A stretch of DNA of 64,000 nt. It comes from Mesostigma viride. Its lineage: Eukaryota > Streptophyta > Mesostigmatophyceae > Mesostigmatales > Mesostigmataceae. The position numbers were made by a program, and so were the translations under genes. The notes beneath the pieces are model-generated. The model saw only the letters and a list, made by a program, of their open reading frames with translations. It searched no databases and had not been told where the DNA came from. This document shows positions 35,096 to 39,869 of this stretch, one piece after another (position 1 is the first letter of the stretch; each line of letters begins with the position of its first letter). Location: assembly GCA_009746045.1 (NCBI GenBank), contig RPFO01000941.1, positions 105,001 through 169,000 of the forward strand, given 5' to 3'.

Positions 35096-35720
35096 CGACA
35101 ATCATCATCATCGTCAGCAGCAGCAGCAGCCGCCGCCGCCGCCACCACCACCACCACCACCACCACCATCCGGACTGAACTATAATAAGCTATAGTATAT
35201 CTTTCATCACTCTGTGAGGGGGACCCCTGGGTTTGGGGTCACTTTGCCAAAAAACAACAACCTGTTTATCATGCTTCTGCCCCTGTATAGTAATGCTAAA
35301 TGGCATGGCTTTGTGATGATGTTAGCTCTTTGTAATATACTTGTATATTTCCCAGCTCTGGCTGGCATAGCAAGTGTGATGCCGCTCTAGCAGGGGACTA
35401 CAATGGTCTATAGTCAACGTAAATACTGGACAACACATCAGATCTCCTCCTTACTATGGTAGCATGAGACCTTCTCCTTACTTTGCACCAGATTGTGGCA
35501 TCTCTGGTTGTCACAGGCAAGGGACATCAAGGCGCTATCACGGGATGCCAAGCTGGAGCTTCCTCATGACCTAGACTACAACCAGATCGCCGCGCTGTCT
35601 CACGAAGACCGCGAGAAGCTTCAGCGCCACCGGCCGCTGACTCTTATGCACGCTTCCCAGATATCTGGCGTATCCCGTGTTGCACTAATTGCGCTGTTGC
35701 GGCATGTGAAGCAGTCTTAG
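124..35720 (+). CDS. MTO1: MnmG/GidA/MTO1 tRNA uridine-modification enzyme, 15 exons, 5'-partial
   Basis: The family uses FAD and, with MnmE/GTPBP3, installs the carboxymethylaminomethyl group on wobble U34 of organellar tRNAs, so the product is probably mitochondrial or plastidial. Exons: 124-186, 1186-1473, 3547-4066, 4684-4733, 5533-5580, 10590-10641, 11040-11167, 29774-29939, 30946-31037, 31542-31604, 32271-32341, 32801-32900, 33624-33767, 34070-34744, 35517-35720. They sum to 2664 nt with every phase consistent and one terminal stop. Family landmarks appear in order: [107 protein letters not shown], and the C-terminal HASQISGVS. The N-terminal nucleotide-binding part lies outside the window. 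The visible 887 residues compare with roughly 480 expected for this part of bacterial MnmG; the excess is low-complexity insertion in exons 2, 3 and 14. Confidence 0.93.
405..570 (+). repeat. purine-rich G-run repeat
   Basis: Intronic sequence of repeated AGTAGGGGGGA-like units of about 12-14 bp with many runs of 4-6 G on one strand. The layout could form G-quadruplexes in DNA or in the pre-mRNA. No coding content. Confidence 0.8.
1186..1473 (+). CDS. MTO1: MTO1 exon b with Gly/Ser/Ala-rich insertion
   Basis: Begins after CCCTCAG and ends at donor GTGCGT. The ends align to MnmG ([11 protein letters not shown] and [15 protein letters not shown], leading into VITTGTF). Between them about 70 residues of Gly/Asn/Ala-rich sequence replace a loop of a few residues in bacterial MnmG. 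The frame stays open, so the insertion is translated unless spliced out. Confidence 0.9.
2065..2614. repeat. 46-bp minisatellite, 12 copies
   Basis: Units start at 2065 and every 46 bp to 2571; internal copies look identical apart from one base in the first and the divergent end of the last. There are no unique spacers, so it is a tandem satellite and not CRISPR. It sits in the MTO1 intron 1474-3546. An apparent short reading frame across it has no support. Confidence 0.95.
3013..3122. repeat. 44-bp tandem repeat, 2.5 copies
   Basis: CCCTTGCCCTCA-led units begin at 3013, 3057 and 3101 with about 95% identity. Intronic. Confidence 0.85.
3274..3321 (-). mobile_element. terminal footprint of YR retroelement family Y2
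   Basis: About 48 bp match, with few differences, the outermost end of the Y2 split repeat (compare 57491-57533 and 11601-11650), ending in the same TTCAGAGAACC. No other Y2 sequence is adjacent, so it is a remnant or a precise partial copy. Confidence 0.75.
3547..4066 (+). CDS. MTO1: MTO1 exon c with glutamine-rich insertion
   Basis: Starts [15 protein letters not shown] after TGCCAG and ends LGRLKT plus one base at donor GTGCGG. Between [11 protein letters not shown] and [12 protein letters not shown], about 115 residues of Gln-rich sequence (runs of 3-5 Q, built of CAG/CAA) interrupt a part of MnmG that is normally contiguous. The same stretch read on the other strand gives Leu- or Cys-rich shadows only. 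Confidence 0.92.
4684..4733 (+). CDS. MTO1: MTO1 exon d
   Basis: Completes the split Gly codon and encodes [16 protein letters not shown], the MnmG RLKTGTPPR signature region. It is bounded by CTCCAG and GTGAGG. At 50 nt it restores phase 0. Confidence 0.9.
5533..5580 (+). CDS. MTO1: MTO1 exon e
   Basis: Encodes [16 protein letters not shown] between TTTGCAG and GTGAGC; matches the MnmG segment ending in PxPFSF. The 5.0-kb intron that follows contains YR retroelement Y1 copy 1. Confidence 0.88.
5842..6466. repeat. Y1 copy 1 terminal repeats A1-B1-A2
   Basis: A1 (5842-6038) and A2 (6270-6466) are about 197-bp direct repeats differing at few bases. Between them B1 (6063-6269) matches B2 at 9938-10148, including a T/A-rich tract and GGTGCTATACGGCGTTGC. 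Their junctions are where PAT-like elements are thought to recombine into a circle. Confidence 0.9.
6661..9586 (-). pseudogene. Y1 copy 1 pol: RT, RNase H, tyrosine recombinase, two frameshifts
   Basis: Starting near 9586: the RT N-terminal part includes [20 protein letters not shown] motif A is [10 protein letters not shown], motif [13 protein letters not shown], motif C TIDDLHF. RNase H has [15 protein letters not shown], the Glu in [18 protein letters not shown] and [20 protein letters not shown] motif follows, then the recombinase with [25 protein letters not shown] and RYIGLHR (Arg, HxxR, W, Tyr). Compared with copy 2, one base is missing near 9094 (RT) and one near 6958 (before the recombinase catalytic core), so the frame breaks into three pieces. 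Otherwise it is the better RT copy. Confidence 0.9.
9598..9937 (-). pseudogene. Y1 copy 1 gag remnant with inverted end
   Basis: Only the C-terminal end of gag remains, next to the pol start. About 1 kb present in copy 2 (21210-22200) is missing. In its place, 9892-9937 is the reverse complement of the 5' leader of copy 2 (22221-22268), so deletion was accompanied by inversion. Confidence 0.8.
10261..10410. repeat. degenerate tandem repeat, about 25-bp unit
   Basis: Six diverged units of the form CATGCCACATCGTTATAGTA within the MTO1 intron, just left of exon f. Confidence 0.75.
10590..10641 (+). CDS. MTO1: MTO1 exon f, small exon found by family match
   Basis: After GCGCAG the sequence reads [17 protein letters not shown] plus one base before donor GTGAGT. 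KQVTCY corresponds to the QVPCY of MnmG, and the leftover base joins the next exon to give V-THT (bacterial Y-I-THT). Phase 0 in, phase 1 out, exactly as neighbours require. Confidence 0.82.
11040..11167 (+). CDS. MTO1: MTO1 exon g
   Basis: Encodes [20 protein letters not shown], then an FEGG-linker and [11 protein letters not shown], bounded by CTTACAG and GTAGGG. A few residues (GGTDGQGT) are added before GPRYCPS. The next intron is 18.6 kb and holds the nested transposons. Confidence 0.93.
12048..13615 (+). pseudogene. Y2 copy 1 gag, interrupted
   Basis: Matches the intact Y2 gag (56030-57088, minus). The start ATG is changed to ACG near 12048; the N-terminal part continues to about 12521. 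The C-terminal part resumes at 13038 after the 510-bp insertion and includes the Glu-rich run and the [18 protein letters not shown] helix-like region. A TAA near 13236 replaces a Gln/Arg codon. The terminal stop at 13614 matches the intact copy. Confidence 0.85.
12525..13034. mobile_element. composite inverted-repeat (MITE-like) insertion with tRNA-type B-box core
   Basis: Comparison with the uninterrupted gag in Y2 copy 2 gives exact ends and a 3-bp duplication CAG (12522-12524, 13035-13037). Ends are inverted: CAGTTAGGTGAAATAGTGCC. Inside are two hairpin units (12525-12694 and 12828-13034), each foldable on itself. They flank a 133-bp spacer with GGGGTTCGAAACC, a good RNA polymerase III B-box/T-arm core. 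No coding capacity, so it would need a transposase in trans. Confidence 0.85.
13620..14309 (+). pseudogene. Y2 copy 1 pol, N-terminal part of RT
   Basis: Encodes the Arg-rich start ([18 protein letters not shown]), the pre-RT region and [18 protein letters not shown] of RT motif 1-2, stopping at the Copia-like insertion. It continues at 26258 on the other side. It overlaps the end of gag in another frame, as in the intact copy. Confidence 0.88.
14310..14911 (+). repeat. 5' LTR of the Copia-like element
   Basis: 602 bp, about 97% identical to 25640-26252. It carries four CAATTGAT motifs (14527, 14571, 14622, 14668) spaced 44-51 bp apart, and AATAAA near the 3' end (about 14853). A third, 5'-truncated LTR is at about 42666-43124. 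Confidence 0.93.
14936..15682 (+). CDS. uncharacterised pre-gag ORF of the Copia-like element
   Basis: A 248-codon frame starts 25 bp after the 5' LTR. I do not recognise the protein. It is Pro-rich at the start, then mostly amphipathic helical (for example [19 protein letters not shown] and [19 protein letters not shown]), and ends in an acidic tail with Tyr pairs. There is no zinc knuckle or protease motif. It could be an accessory structural protein or the first part of a split gag. The young element at 58089 also has a small ORF before gag, but I see no sequence similarity. Confidence 0.6.
   Translation: MPNSFEFRIPTDEEVTAPPADPLPSPPVRHPQQLAAEWQGLIDEATTSLEELHRRQRAVLPPLRDVPENPNLPQLVPKIRAHLDYIRSVLSAFQVQVRGGLRSVNEVTTAIEEVDNAISSLVGYQRNLQNWAATRTGGAPAISTNLFQDIALLSLLTRGVRTRERQVLINLVAFLSALREWIPAGWEYLSIFTHPLRIISRRRIAVFVPTQNQANTPVLIQTGAGPALTPDLEDGEYAYEYCDFRGLS
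15846..16961 (+). CDS. gag of the Copia-like element
   Basis: 371 codons. The middle is helical capsid-like sequence (residues about 80-230). A Gly/Arg/Lys-rich linker follows, then one CCHC zinc knuckle, [14 protein letters not shown] (C-X2-C-X4-H-X4-C), at about residues 317-330, then an Asn/Lys/Gln-rich tail. This fits a retrotransposon nucleocapsid that packages the element RNA. The frame ends in TGA before the integrase frame. Confidence 0.85.
   Translation: MADGRRSKGPASGNNGGAGSGTAHVDDVGVTGEITNIPLDNNNTQAVHGFDLTTQGLLIVNQLQPVTSDSKPKQAEEFVEGLEGFPSLYGGTNCYQIWIGSSTFGKCTDQIKDLTRECKKANKAWALYVAELKELLEDQRKKVGIHWQDKYQGWEVKGDLIQNFLNYCKMVEEGRAHGFNVADNIVLTNWLKVSGLDKATRGSLKVMCAPHSTLKAYQVIIKQALEAEELFEGGVPAVKATHAGWRAQGGSRAPEADRSQGGRGGHQNKRKANHSPDPDGQSHAKSVFRRLGGKPKLGNASDNGGGVQGKTKIQCYMCKGWGHIKKECPSFKKTQGQGSNKNNNNYNNKNKNKSQAGQPSKGSQQDENKEQ
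17054..18378 (+). CDS. integrase region of the Copia-like element, truncated by Y1 insertion
   Basis: The frame opens upstream of 17054 and continues into Y1 sequence. The first 120 residues are low complexity. A partial His/Cys region (MFGHATS... and [11 protein letters not shown]) precedes the apparent DDE core: [16 protein letters not shown] and [14 protein letters not shown]-terminal tail-like domain (RLREKDRGW.../[14 protein letters not shown]) follows; its counterpart recurs in the remnant at 43125-43500. Spacing and motifs are like Copia integrases but divergent. Confidence 0.75.
19199..20497 (-). pseudogene. Y1 copy 2 pol: RT fused by deletion to RNase H tail, intact tyrosine recombinase
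   Basis: The frame runs [18 protein letters not shown] directly into [16 protein letters not shown] because the RT core and first half of RNase H are deleted. Downstream, GDVHPNPGP (20135-20158) and the recombinase ([32 protein letters not shown]) are open to the stop. In copy 1 the recombinase is frameshifted, so this is the only intact Y1 recombinase in the window. Confidence 0.88.
20510..21010 (-). pseudogene. Y1 copy 2 pre-RT region, stop at 20510
   Basis: Matches the copy 1 sequence [14 protein letters not shown] through [20 protein letters not shown]. Copy 1 reads GGFFEEEPP, copy 2 has TAG for the first Glu. Confidence 0.8.
21097..22194 (-). CDS. Y1 gag-like protein
   Basis: 365 codons from ATG at 22194. 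No zinc knuckle. The N-terminal half has helical segments ([24 protein letters not shown]); the second half is Ala/Gly-rich with [11 protein letters not shown] and [12 protein letters not shown]; the tail is [15 protein letters not shown]. It occupies the gag position and resembles Y2 gag in layout (GV-LSxxA, MATxxGGW-like helices). The next frame, in -1 register, is open across the whole gag and leads into pol. An ATG-less pol may therefore be made by frameshifting. Confidence 0.75.
   Translation of the reverse strand: MTTVTAPDRNFLAKLKQAAKEGCTPKEAATAVQKILGEGNWLERIQKLTPGRAKNVMDVLEERGFVNDWDGEEALADVLAAQLGEAIAEPDPPAGAVRTGGVPPSAGGSGGAGHCGAGAGEDDGAPGAMDQAVADLDRNIGRLLGTETGYATPAGGLPSRPGNARIGGDIGDLISAMSKLLDQAKTPAAASPAAASTAGRLARTKGVALSGHAVPVLVSNMLEAVLPGMLDYAESVGGKSIRASLMLTMHGSSASGERRMLLLQMAGILDTMVTEFGYWATPRSEVILELAAAEYLAKLITGCQLVDVGSTGWKGTPSAMLPFQEGGAMLASPAVRAAMSMGKLQHKLEQGPGKKGQGSPSNNNK
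22600..24213 (+). CDS. aspartic protease-like domain followed by Copia-type reverse transcriptase
   Basis: Residues about 28-110 look like a retropepsin: [12 protein letters not shown] at the active site (Asp-Thr then Asn where Gly is usual), a flap-like middle, and ALLGQNFL near the end. RT follows with [30 protein letters not shown] (motif A), [17 protein letters not shown] (the Copia YGLKQAPRxW region) and LHGDDLHLL where Copia has YVDD. The frame begins inside sequence just right of Y1 copy 2 and ends at a TAA at the start of RNase H. Confidence 0.8.
   Translation: MAGLIGALQRAKKQPKVAKLRWHGNLGLDSALEVDTNSQVSIIGTRAAAVYSMSEPSYQFLSDFSGGVHVKVLGEVSIPILGQDTAFCVLEGYQGPALLGQNFLCQDGVVITSSLLTKEGAGQVPLINFRTTHLSRAVTRTVKRVQVCQGQEPLVDDLILPAASHPSSLGIGPHSLAGHSPINYQGLVKLMSSPIMCPQVTLGLIKSGEDWISKKCVEPVNDLPPARRLLKLKFVIKMKEVEGVKVPHVRPVLNEFKGTGECTAEELYTPGMLHDTWRLLLCVFLGLLNKGLDYGSVVVDFKRAFLEGDADVAQEKWEGKTPFYVRVPAVWKRDIHTEFLKILKGLEGLRSSPIIWRETLNRFLKEHCNLKVSPVDPCLFLGQWEGLPVYASLHGDDLHLLAPTSWLKQLISIIKSKFPLGREQWQVENEPLLFVGMEATLVKKGGEWRMLLVGGNDYQETLISKLPPVITQALCPMVRGMVAWVAGISRPDLMVIARMPDDMLMELGSAKVADQVRASSGILLSAVDLSQPICMEL
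24010..24689 (+). pseudogene. RNase H of the Copia-like element, broken
   Basis: Matches the Copia RNase H outline: [36 protein letters not shown], and the C-terminal [11 protein letters not shown]. An in-frame TAA at 24211 and a frame change near 24335 split it. Confidence 0.75.
24690..25639 (+). other. noncoding 3' internal region of the Copia-like element
   Basis: About 950 bp between RNase H and the 3' LTR with no long frame. It contains two adjacent AGACGGGCGCC copies near 25125-25150 and the purine-rich primer tract at its right end. Confidence 0.7.
25640..26252 (+). repeat. 3' LTR of the Copia-like element
   Basis: 613 bp, starting AGTTAACG and ending CTCACAACT directly before the second GGACC. 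It differs from the 5' LTR by scattered substitutions and small indels, so the insertion is not very recent. Confidence 0.93.
26258..28690 (+). pseudogene. Y2 copy 1 pol, rest of RT, RNase H and tyrosine recombinase
   Basis: RT motif [13 protein letters not shown], motif [13 protein letters not shown], motif C TIDDLVVS. RNase [57 protein letters not shown] motif lies at 27747-27770. The recombinase starts LRVSEALNL and [12 protein letters not shown], but the GRW and Tyr region is lost by a small deletion at about 28547. Frames change near 27300, at stops 27909/27924, and at a 12-C run near 28087. Confidence 0.9.
29446..29625. repeat. degenerate minisatellite, about 40-bp unit
   Basis: Five diverged units led by CTAAACGTGCACT, with a T(G/A)TGTGATA-like second half, between Y2 copy 1 and MTO1 exon h. 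Confidence 0.75.
29774..29939 (+). CDS. MTO1: MTO1 exon h
   Basis: Encodes [18 protein letters not shown] and onward to EDAEMLAP plus one base, between CCGCAG and [24 protein letters not shown] is highly conserved in MnmG. Confidence 0.93.
29958..30120. repeat. degenerate repeat, about 47-bp unit
   Basis: Three to four units of GGGTGGATGGCAGAGGTTCGC followed by ACTAGTGGGCA, in the MTO1 intron after exon h. Confidence 0.75.
30281..30357. repeat. (GGCA)n microsatellite, about 19 units
   Basis: Perfect GGCA tetranucleotide run. The long Cys/Leu/Pro/Ala or Gly/Arg/Gln frames across it are artefacts. Confidence 0.97.
30800..30968 (+). repeat. tandem duplication of an MTO1 intron/exon junction
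   Basis: Two diverged copies, about 77 bp apart, of TGGCACCC...CTCC...(C/T)AG-G-TACGCGGT-GAGTACGA-TA. The right copy is the real acceptor and start of exon i. The left copy (acceptor ending near 30868) would read GYAVEYDYG and hit a stop. Confidence 0.85.
30946..31037 (+). CDS. MTO1: MTO1 exon i
   Basis: Encodes [19 protein letters not shown] through LYLAGQ; acceptor CTAGCAG, donor GTGAGC. A decoy copy of its first 23 bases with its own acceptor lies at about 30869-30893 and dead-ends in a stop. Confidence 0.93.
31378..31515. repeat. 14-bp minisatellite
   Basis: About eight units of CGCCACCATTTACA, some with CATCAA variants, immediately upstream of MTO1 exon j. Confidence 0.9.
31542..31604 (+). 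CDS. MTO1: MTO1 exon j
   Basis: Encodes [20 protein letters not shown] plus Ala, the near-invariant MnmG signature; bounded by CACCAG and GTGAGT. The upstream intron end is a 14-bp minisatellite. Confidence 0.95.
31605..32270 (+). other. MTO1 intron without recognised content
   Basis: 666 bp, no long frame, repeat or transposon seen. Confidence 0.7.
32271..32341 (+). CDS. MTO1: MTO1 exon k
   Basis: Encodes [23 protein letters not shown] plus two bases; acceptor CACCAG, donor GTGAGT. The donor choice is set by phase with the next exon ([15 protein letters not shown] aligns with the MnmG DDLxxxGTxEPYRMF). Confidence 0.93.
32320..32425 (+). repeat. duplicated exon end and donor (decoy 5' splice site)
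   Basis: GTGCTGGTGGACGACTTGGT plus GTGAGT occurs at the true end of exon k and again about 76 bp downstream inside the intron (32397-32421). Confidence 0.85.
32801..32900 (+). CDS. MTO1: MTO1 exon l
   Basis: Encodes [20 protein letters not shown] then [13 protein letters not shown]; acceptor GGCAG, donor GTATGG. This is the most conserved C-terminal-half block of MnmG. Confidence 0.95.
33250..33623 (+). repeat. array of decoy 3' splice sites before MTO1 exon m
   Basis: Diverged repeats each containing GTGGC(C/A)AC(C/T)GCAGGGCA: near 33253 (variant), 33361, 33420, 33478 (variant), 33540 and the functional one at 33610. Three keep GGCAT after the AG as in the true exon. Confidence 0.8.
33624..33767 (+). 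CDS. MTO1: MTO1 exon m
   Basis: Encodes [15 protein letters not shown] through HAMGFQVSQ; acceptor ACCGCAG, donor GTACAG. The acceptor is the last of a series of near-identical acceptor-like motifs in the preceding intron. Confidence 0.9.
33965..34069 (+). repeat. 31-bp pyrimidine-rich repeat forming an acceptor
   Basis: Three units of GCATGCTTGGCCCCACCTTG plus CCCTCCCGCCT lead into GCATGCAG, the acceptor of exon n. The repeat itself provides the polypyrimidine tract. Confidence 0.85.
34070..34744 (+). CDS. MTO1: MTO1 exon n with about 170-residue low-complexity insertion
   Basis: The first 24 codons ([18 protein letters not shown]...) and last 30 ([11 protein letters not shown]...YHVYLERQ) align to MnmG. 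Between them is a Ser/Thr/Ala/Pro/Asp-rich region that the family lacks. Acceptor GCATGCAG arises from the third unit of a 31-bp repeat; donor GTGAGC. Confidence 0.9.
34975..35168. repeat. (CAT)n / (CAG)n / (CCG)n / (CCA)n microsatellite cluster
   Basis: CAT triplets from about 34975 to 35110, then CAG, CCG and CCA runs to 35168, in the last MTO1 intron. Frames reading as poly-Asp, poly-Met, poly-Ile or poly-His here are artefacts. Confidence 0.97.
35517..35720 (+). CDS. MTO1: MTO1 terminal exon
   Basis: Encodes [20 protein letters not shown] through [23 protein letters not shown] and stop TAG. This is the MnmG C-terminal helical domain that binds MnmE and tRNA (family knowledge). A TGTAA, the usual chlorophyte polyadenylation signal, occurs 284 bp after the stop at 36004-36008; that assignment is weak. 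Confidence 0.95.
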   Translation, partial: ARDIKALSRDAKLELPHDLDYNQIAALSHEDREKLQRHRPLTLMHASQISGVSRVALIALLRHVKQS

Positions 35721-35890
35721 AAATGGCCTCTGCCATGTGATGTTGGAGGCATGGCTGTCATTGTTAATTGTGGCAGGCTTACCGATGAATGCTACTTCTA
35801 GCATGCTGCTTTTCTTCCGGTTTGGTGACCCCCCCTTGTGTCACCACTATCATTTTCTTAGTATTCATTTTGTGAGACGACTATTCATGA

Positions 35891-35920
35891 ATCCATTTCT
35901 GGCCTTGCTTTGCTTTGCAT
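35891..35920 (+). mobile_element. terminal footprint of YR family Y1
   Basis: ATCCATTTCTGGCCTTGCTT followed by TGCTTTGCAT repeats the first 30 bp of the Y1 A repeat with one mismatch, beginning exactly at the element terminus, then diverges completely. It lies 170 bp after the MTO1 stop. Confidence 0.7.
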
Positions 35921-35939
35921 TAATTAATTTATCAATAGA

Positions 35940-35958
35940 CACGTGACTGCGTCACGTG
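35940..35958. repeat. short inverted repeat CACGTGAC/GTCACGTG
   Basis: An 8-bp stem with a TGC loop in MTO1 3' flank. It contains two CACGTG G-box-like cores. Function unknown. Confidence 0.6.
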
Positions 35959-36056
35959 AGCATAAGTCCTCAGTGGGAGGGGAACATGGGATGGAATGGA
36001 TGGTGTAAGCTATCTAGTTCCTAGTTACAGGGTTGTGGGCACCGCGGCCCGAATCG

Positions 36057-37640
36057 CTATGAATGCCATACGCGGTCACGTGTACGCGGAGACCCCACAG
36101 ACTTGGGGGTGGTCTTCTTCATCACTACTTGCCATCTATCCCTGCGTACCATCTGCCTCAATATTACAGACAAACCAGGAGGCTGCCCGGGTGTGAGCCC
36201 GTCACGTCTAGTGTAGCACATGTCCATGCCGAGTCTATCACGAAAAGTCCACGGGTGGCGGCCCTGCCGCGCGCGGCCTGGGGCACGCCAGGTGAGGACA
36301 TATCGCCCAGGCTGGGCGGGCTTGGTGCCAGCTAGTCTATCTGATGTGTCTACCTGATCTGTGCGGGCCAGGTGCCCTGCTAGGCCCAGGCGCCTGTGCC
36401 TAATAGTGTGGGAAACATAGGGCAAATCAGCGTACAAATCCTCATTACTAATGTGCAAACCAAAGGGGATGATAAGGGCCTTGCGCAGCATCTTGGTGAC
36501 GTTGCCGTCGAGTCGTTGCTCCAGCTCCTGCGTCAGTGTCCAGGTCTCGGCGCCGTAGGTCAGGATCGTCAGAATGACGACCTTGAAGAGGTCACGCTTG
36601 ACGATCCGGGGTAGGGCGGGGTTGCTCCACCAGCGGCGGTGGTCATGGAGTTGCGCCCACGCCATGCCGATCCGTGTCGTCAGGTCGTCCTCGCAGTCGG
36701 GAAGCCAACTGCCGAGCAGCTTGAAGCGGCCTGAAGTAGGGTAGTTGACCTCGGTGTCGTCTAAGCGGCGGAGTGGGGGTGGGGGCCCTGCCATGCCGAG
36801 GGCCAGGGCCTCCGTTTTGGGGGCTGATTTCTAGACCAACCGCCCGAGCCTCGAGCGCCGGGCAGTCCAGCCAAAGTTGGGCAGACTCCGGCTTCTCGAT
36901 GAGCATGATTTCGTCGGCATAAATGAGGTCAGCTAGTAAATTCTACTTGTTAGTCGGCCCCCCTTCTCCAAGCTCCTTCGTGATCGCTAGGCCAGGGGCA
37001 CGGCCTGCAATGCTAGCAAAGCGAGCACGTGCCTGGCGCATAACATGATCCACTACAGTAATAAACAGGTACGGCGACAGGACGCAACCCTGCCAGACGC
37101 CGGTCTGCAGTGGGCATGGCGGGGTAAAGCCGTGTTGAGTGCGCACCGAAGTGGTCGACCCCTCATACAGCGTGCGGATAACGGTAATCAGGGGAGTGGG
37201 GACGCGAGCGCGAGCAAGTACAGCCCATAGAGCGTCCCAGAGGACAGAATCAAAAGCCTTGATGAAGTCGACGAAGATCAGGATGGCGGGAAACTCACCA
37301 GGTTGCAGGAGAGCGATTTCCTCGAAGAGGCGACGCGCGACGAAGATGGCCATGACGGTGTTGCGCCCAGGACGGAAGCCCATTTGACTTTCTCCTAGGT
37401 GACGGTCGAGAGCAGAACGAAGGCGGTTGAGGATCATGCGCATAAAAAACTTGAGTGCAGCGCTATCAATGCAGACTCCTCGGTAGTTGGCGGGGTCGTC
37501 AGGGGAACCTTTGTTTTGTACAGCATAATACGGTAGCTGTGCTGCCACTCAGGAATCGGCGGCGCGTCGGCAAGCAGGATCCGGTTGCAGACGTCAAGCA
37601 GGAACCCCATGAGCGCCGTCAGCTGAATCACCGGGGCGGG
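36057..37640 (-). pseudogene. LINE reverse transcriptase and C-terminal region
   Basis: Motifs: NYRGVCIDSAALKFFMRMIL, ESQMGFRPGRNTVMAIF, ILIFVDFIKAFDSVLW (motif A), QTGVWQGCVLSPYLF (motif B), then LIYADEIMLIE at about 36899-36931 where YADD is expected, then GLEISPQN. The C-terminal part has LGSWLPDCEDDLTTRI and LTYGAETWTL. Frame changes occur near 36940 and 36800-36850. The YADE change alone should reduce or abolish polymerase activity. Confidence 0.85.
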
Positions 37641-38479
37641 GAGCTGGTCAGGTCCAACGGCGGCATAGAAGCGGAGTTGCTTGGCGGCGGTGCTCAGCTC
37701 GAGCTCGGTGAACGGCGGTAGCTCATTGGGATCGGCCAGAGGTTCCGTCAGGGCCGGGTACGTGTAGTCCTGCTCAGCGGCGGGCGGCGTGGGTGGCGCA
37801 GGCCGGGACGTCCGCAGGCGCTACTGCCAGGCGCGCGGCCGCCAGAGGGCCAAGCGGCGGAGGCGGCGGGGGGGTGCCGAGCAGCCGGGACTGCCGGAGG
37901 AATACCACTGGTCGAGCCGGAGCTGCTGCTGTGGTGAGCCAGAGAGCGTCCGCGGCGCCGGCTGCGCACCGCCGGCGGGCCGTTGGGCGTGACGCAGGCG
38001 GGTCCAGTCGTACTTGCCGTGCTGGTCCTTGAGGTGGGCGAAGTACTCGCGGACATGGAGGTCCTCCTGCTCCTTGGTCGCCTGCCGGATGGCCGAGTGG
38101 TAATCGGCTTCGAGGCGGGCGTAGCGGGCGGGGTCGCAGTTGTCGCGCAGGGCTTCCCGGGCCTGGATGACGGCGGGGAGCCGGTGCAGGCTGGTGAAGC
38201 GGGGCAGGCGGCGGGGGGCAGTAGGGCCCCTGCCGCGGGCAGCTTGCCAGCGAGGTGCCGAAAGGCCGAGGCCGGGCCGGCAGCGAACAGCTGGGCGTGG
38301 CTGGCCGGGATGTCCAGCGCGTCGACGAAGTCCTCAGATGCCGCGCGCTTGTGGGCGCGTTTTTCAGGGAAGTCCTCCAGAGCGTCGTCAGATTTCTCAG
38401 CAACTGAAGTGTGCGCAAATCAGGTGGTGCCACGTGCTTACGAAAGGGCGAGGGGAATCGCAGGCGGATGCGGGCGGTG

Positions 38480-39665
38480 ACGATGCGATGATCGGAGCGC
38501 ACCAGGGGGATCACATGCGAGCGAGCAGCTAGTACAGATCCTTGATGACGCTTGCGCATTACAACATAGTCATGCAGCGTTCAGTGCCAGTTGGCGAGGT
38601 GTGTGACCAAAGCATCTGGACTATGTGGAAAGCGGGTGTTGGCAGTGACCAAATCGCATGTCGTAAGCAAATCAGCAAAAAGTTCAGTGTTGGCATTGGA
38701 GACCGTACCGTTGGGGGCGTGCTGACATCCGCCAGTACCCGGTGGTAGCGTGGCGTTGGCGTCCAGCAGCAGAGCGAGGTAGTTGCGACCAGGGATGCCG
38801 TTCGCCAGGTTCTCCAGCGCTGCAAAGAAGTCCTTGCGGTCTTGTTCTGGGTGGCCGGAGTGGGGTGCGTAACCAACGCCCACCGTCAGGGCGTAGGTCG
38901 AGTGGCCCTCCATCGAATGAAAAGTGGCCACAAGGAGCCGAGCGTTGACCAGCTGGGGTTCGCCCATGTGGCGTACGGCGAGCGGGGAGCAGAGGAGACC
39001 GACGCCCCCGTTCCCGGTGCCGTCGCCGCCTCCGTAGTAGAACCGCCAGCCGTCGATGTCGTCAGCAGCAAGGGCAGTTGATCCGCGGGCCGATGCAGTG
39101 CGCCTGTGCATTCTTGGATTCCCAGGATGGCGATATTATTGTCGATACAGAAACCAATAAGATTGGAGACTCGATGGAACTGACAGTCGTCGCTGCGCAG
39201 GCAGTGACAGCGGTCAGCGTCGGGCTGGAACGTGCGGGCGTTGAAGGTGGCGATGACCAAGGGCGCGCGTTGACCGAAAAGCGGGGTGCAGGCGGGGGTG
39301 GGGGCGGAGATGGAGCAGGGTGGTGATGGGGGTGGGGGTGGAGGTGGTGGGGTAGGGGTGGCGGGTTGAGGACTTATGCTTTCAATCACCGTTTCGATTC
39401 TTCCTGCCAACGCGTCGAGGCGACCCCGACGGTTGGCTCGGGTGGCCAGGTAGAAATATGAAGCTGCGTCTGCACGCATAAGAAATGCGTGCAGTCTGAG
39501 GAGGTTTTGGAGGCGGCCGCGCGAGGCGGGGCGAACCTGGCTCACTGCCGACCCGTTGCTCTCTCTCCGACAGCCCGAGGGCTGCGAATGCAAAGGGGCG
39601 GGAAGGGGAGTTAGGCAGATCCCACTGCTAGAGCCGCGGAGCCTCGGGGCCGCGAGCGTCGTCAT
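38480..39665 (-). pseudogene. LINE endonuclease domain
   Basis: Endonuclease/exonuclease/phosphatase motifs in order: VIATFNARTF, ILGIQECTG (catalytic Glu), then in another frame GGVGLLCSP, LLLDANATLP (Asp, Asn), and near 38500 RSDHRIVTARIR (SDH motif). One frame change lies near 39000 and another near 38570. Confidence 0.8.
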
Positions 39666-39869
39666 TGATAGGAGAGGAGGGTTCGCAGCGCGGGCTCCGG
39701 CTCAGGTGCAAAGCGAACGAATTTAGGGGGACGACCAGGCCCGGCAGCCATACCTGAGCTGAAGTTGCCCCGGCGGATCCCCACACGTGCTGGGGAGCGG
39801 GTGACCGTCGATGGCGGTGTCGATGGCGGTGACGGCGGGGGCCGAGCAAGGGGCTGGGGCGCTGGCATG

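Noticed and set aside
34792..35195. Poly-Asp, poly-Met, poly-Ile and poly-His frames
   Set aside because: All are translations of the CAT/CAG/CCA microsatellite.
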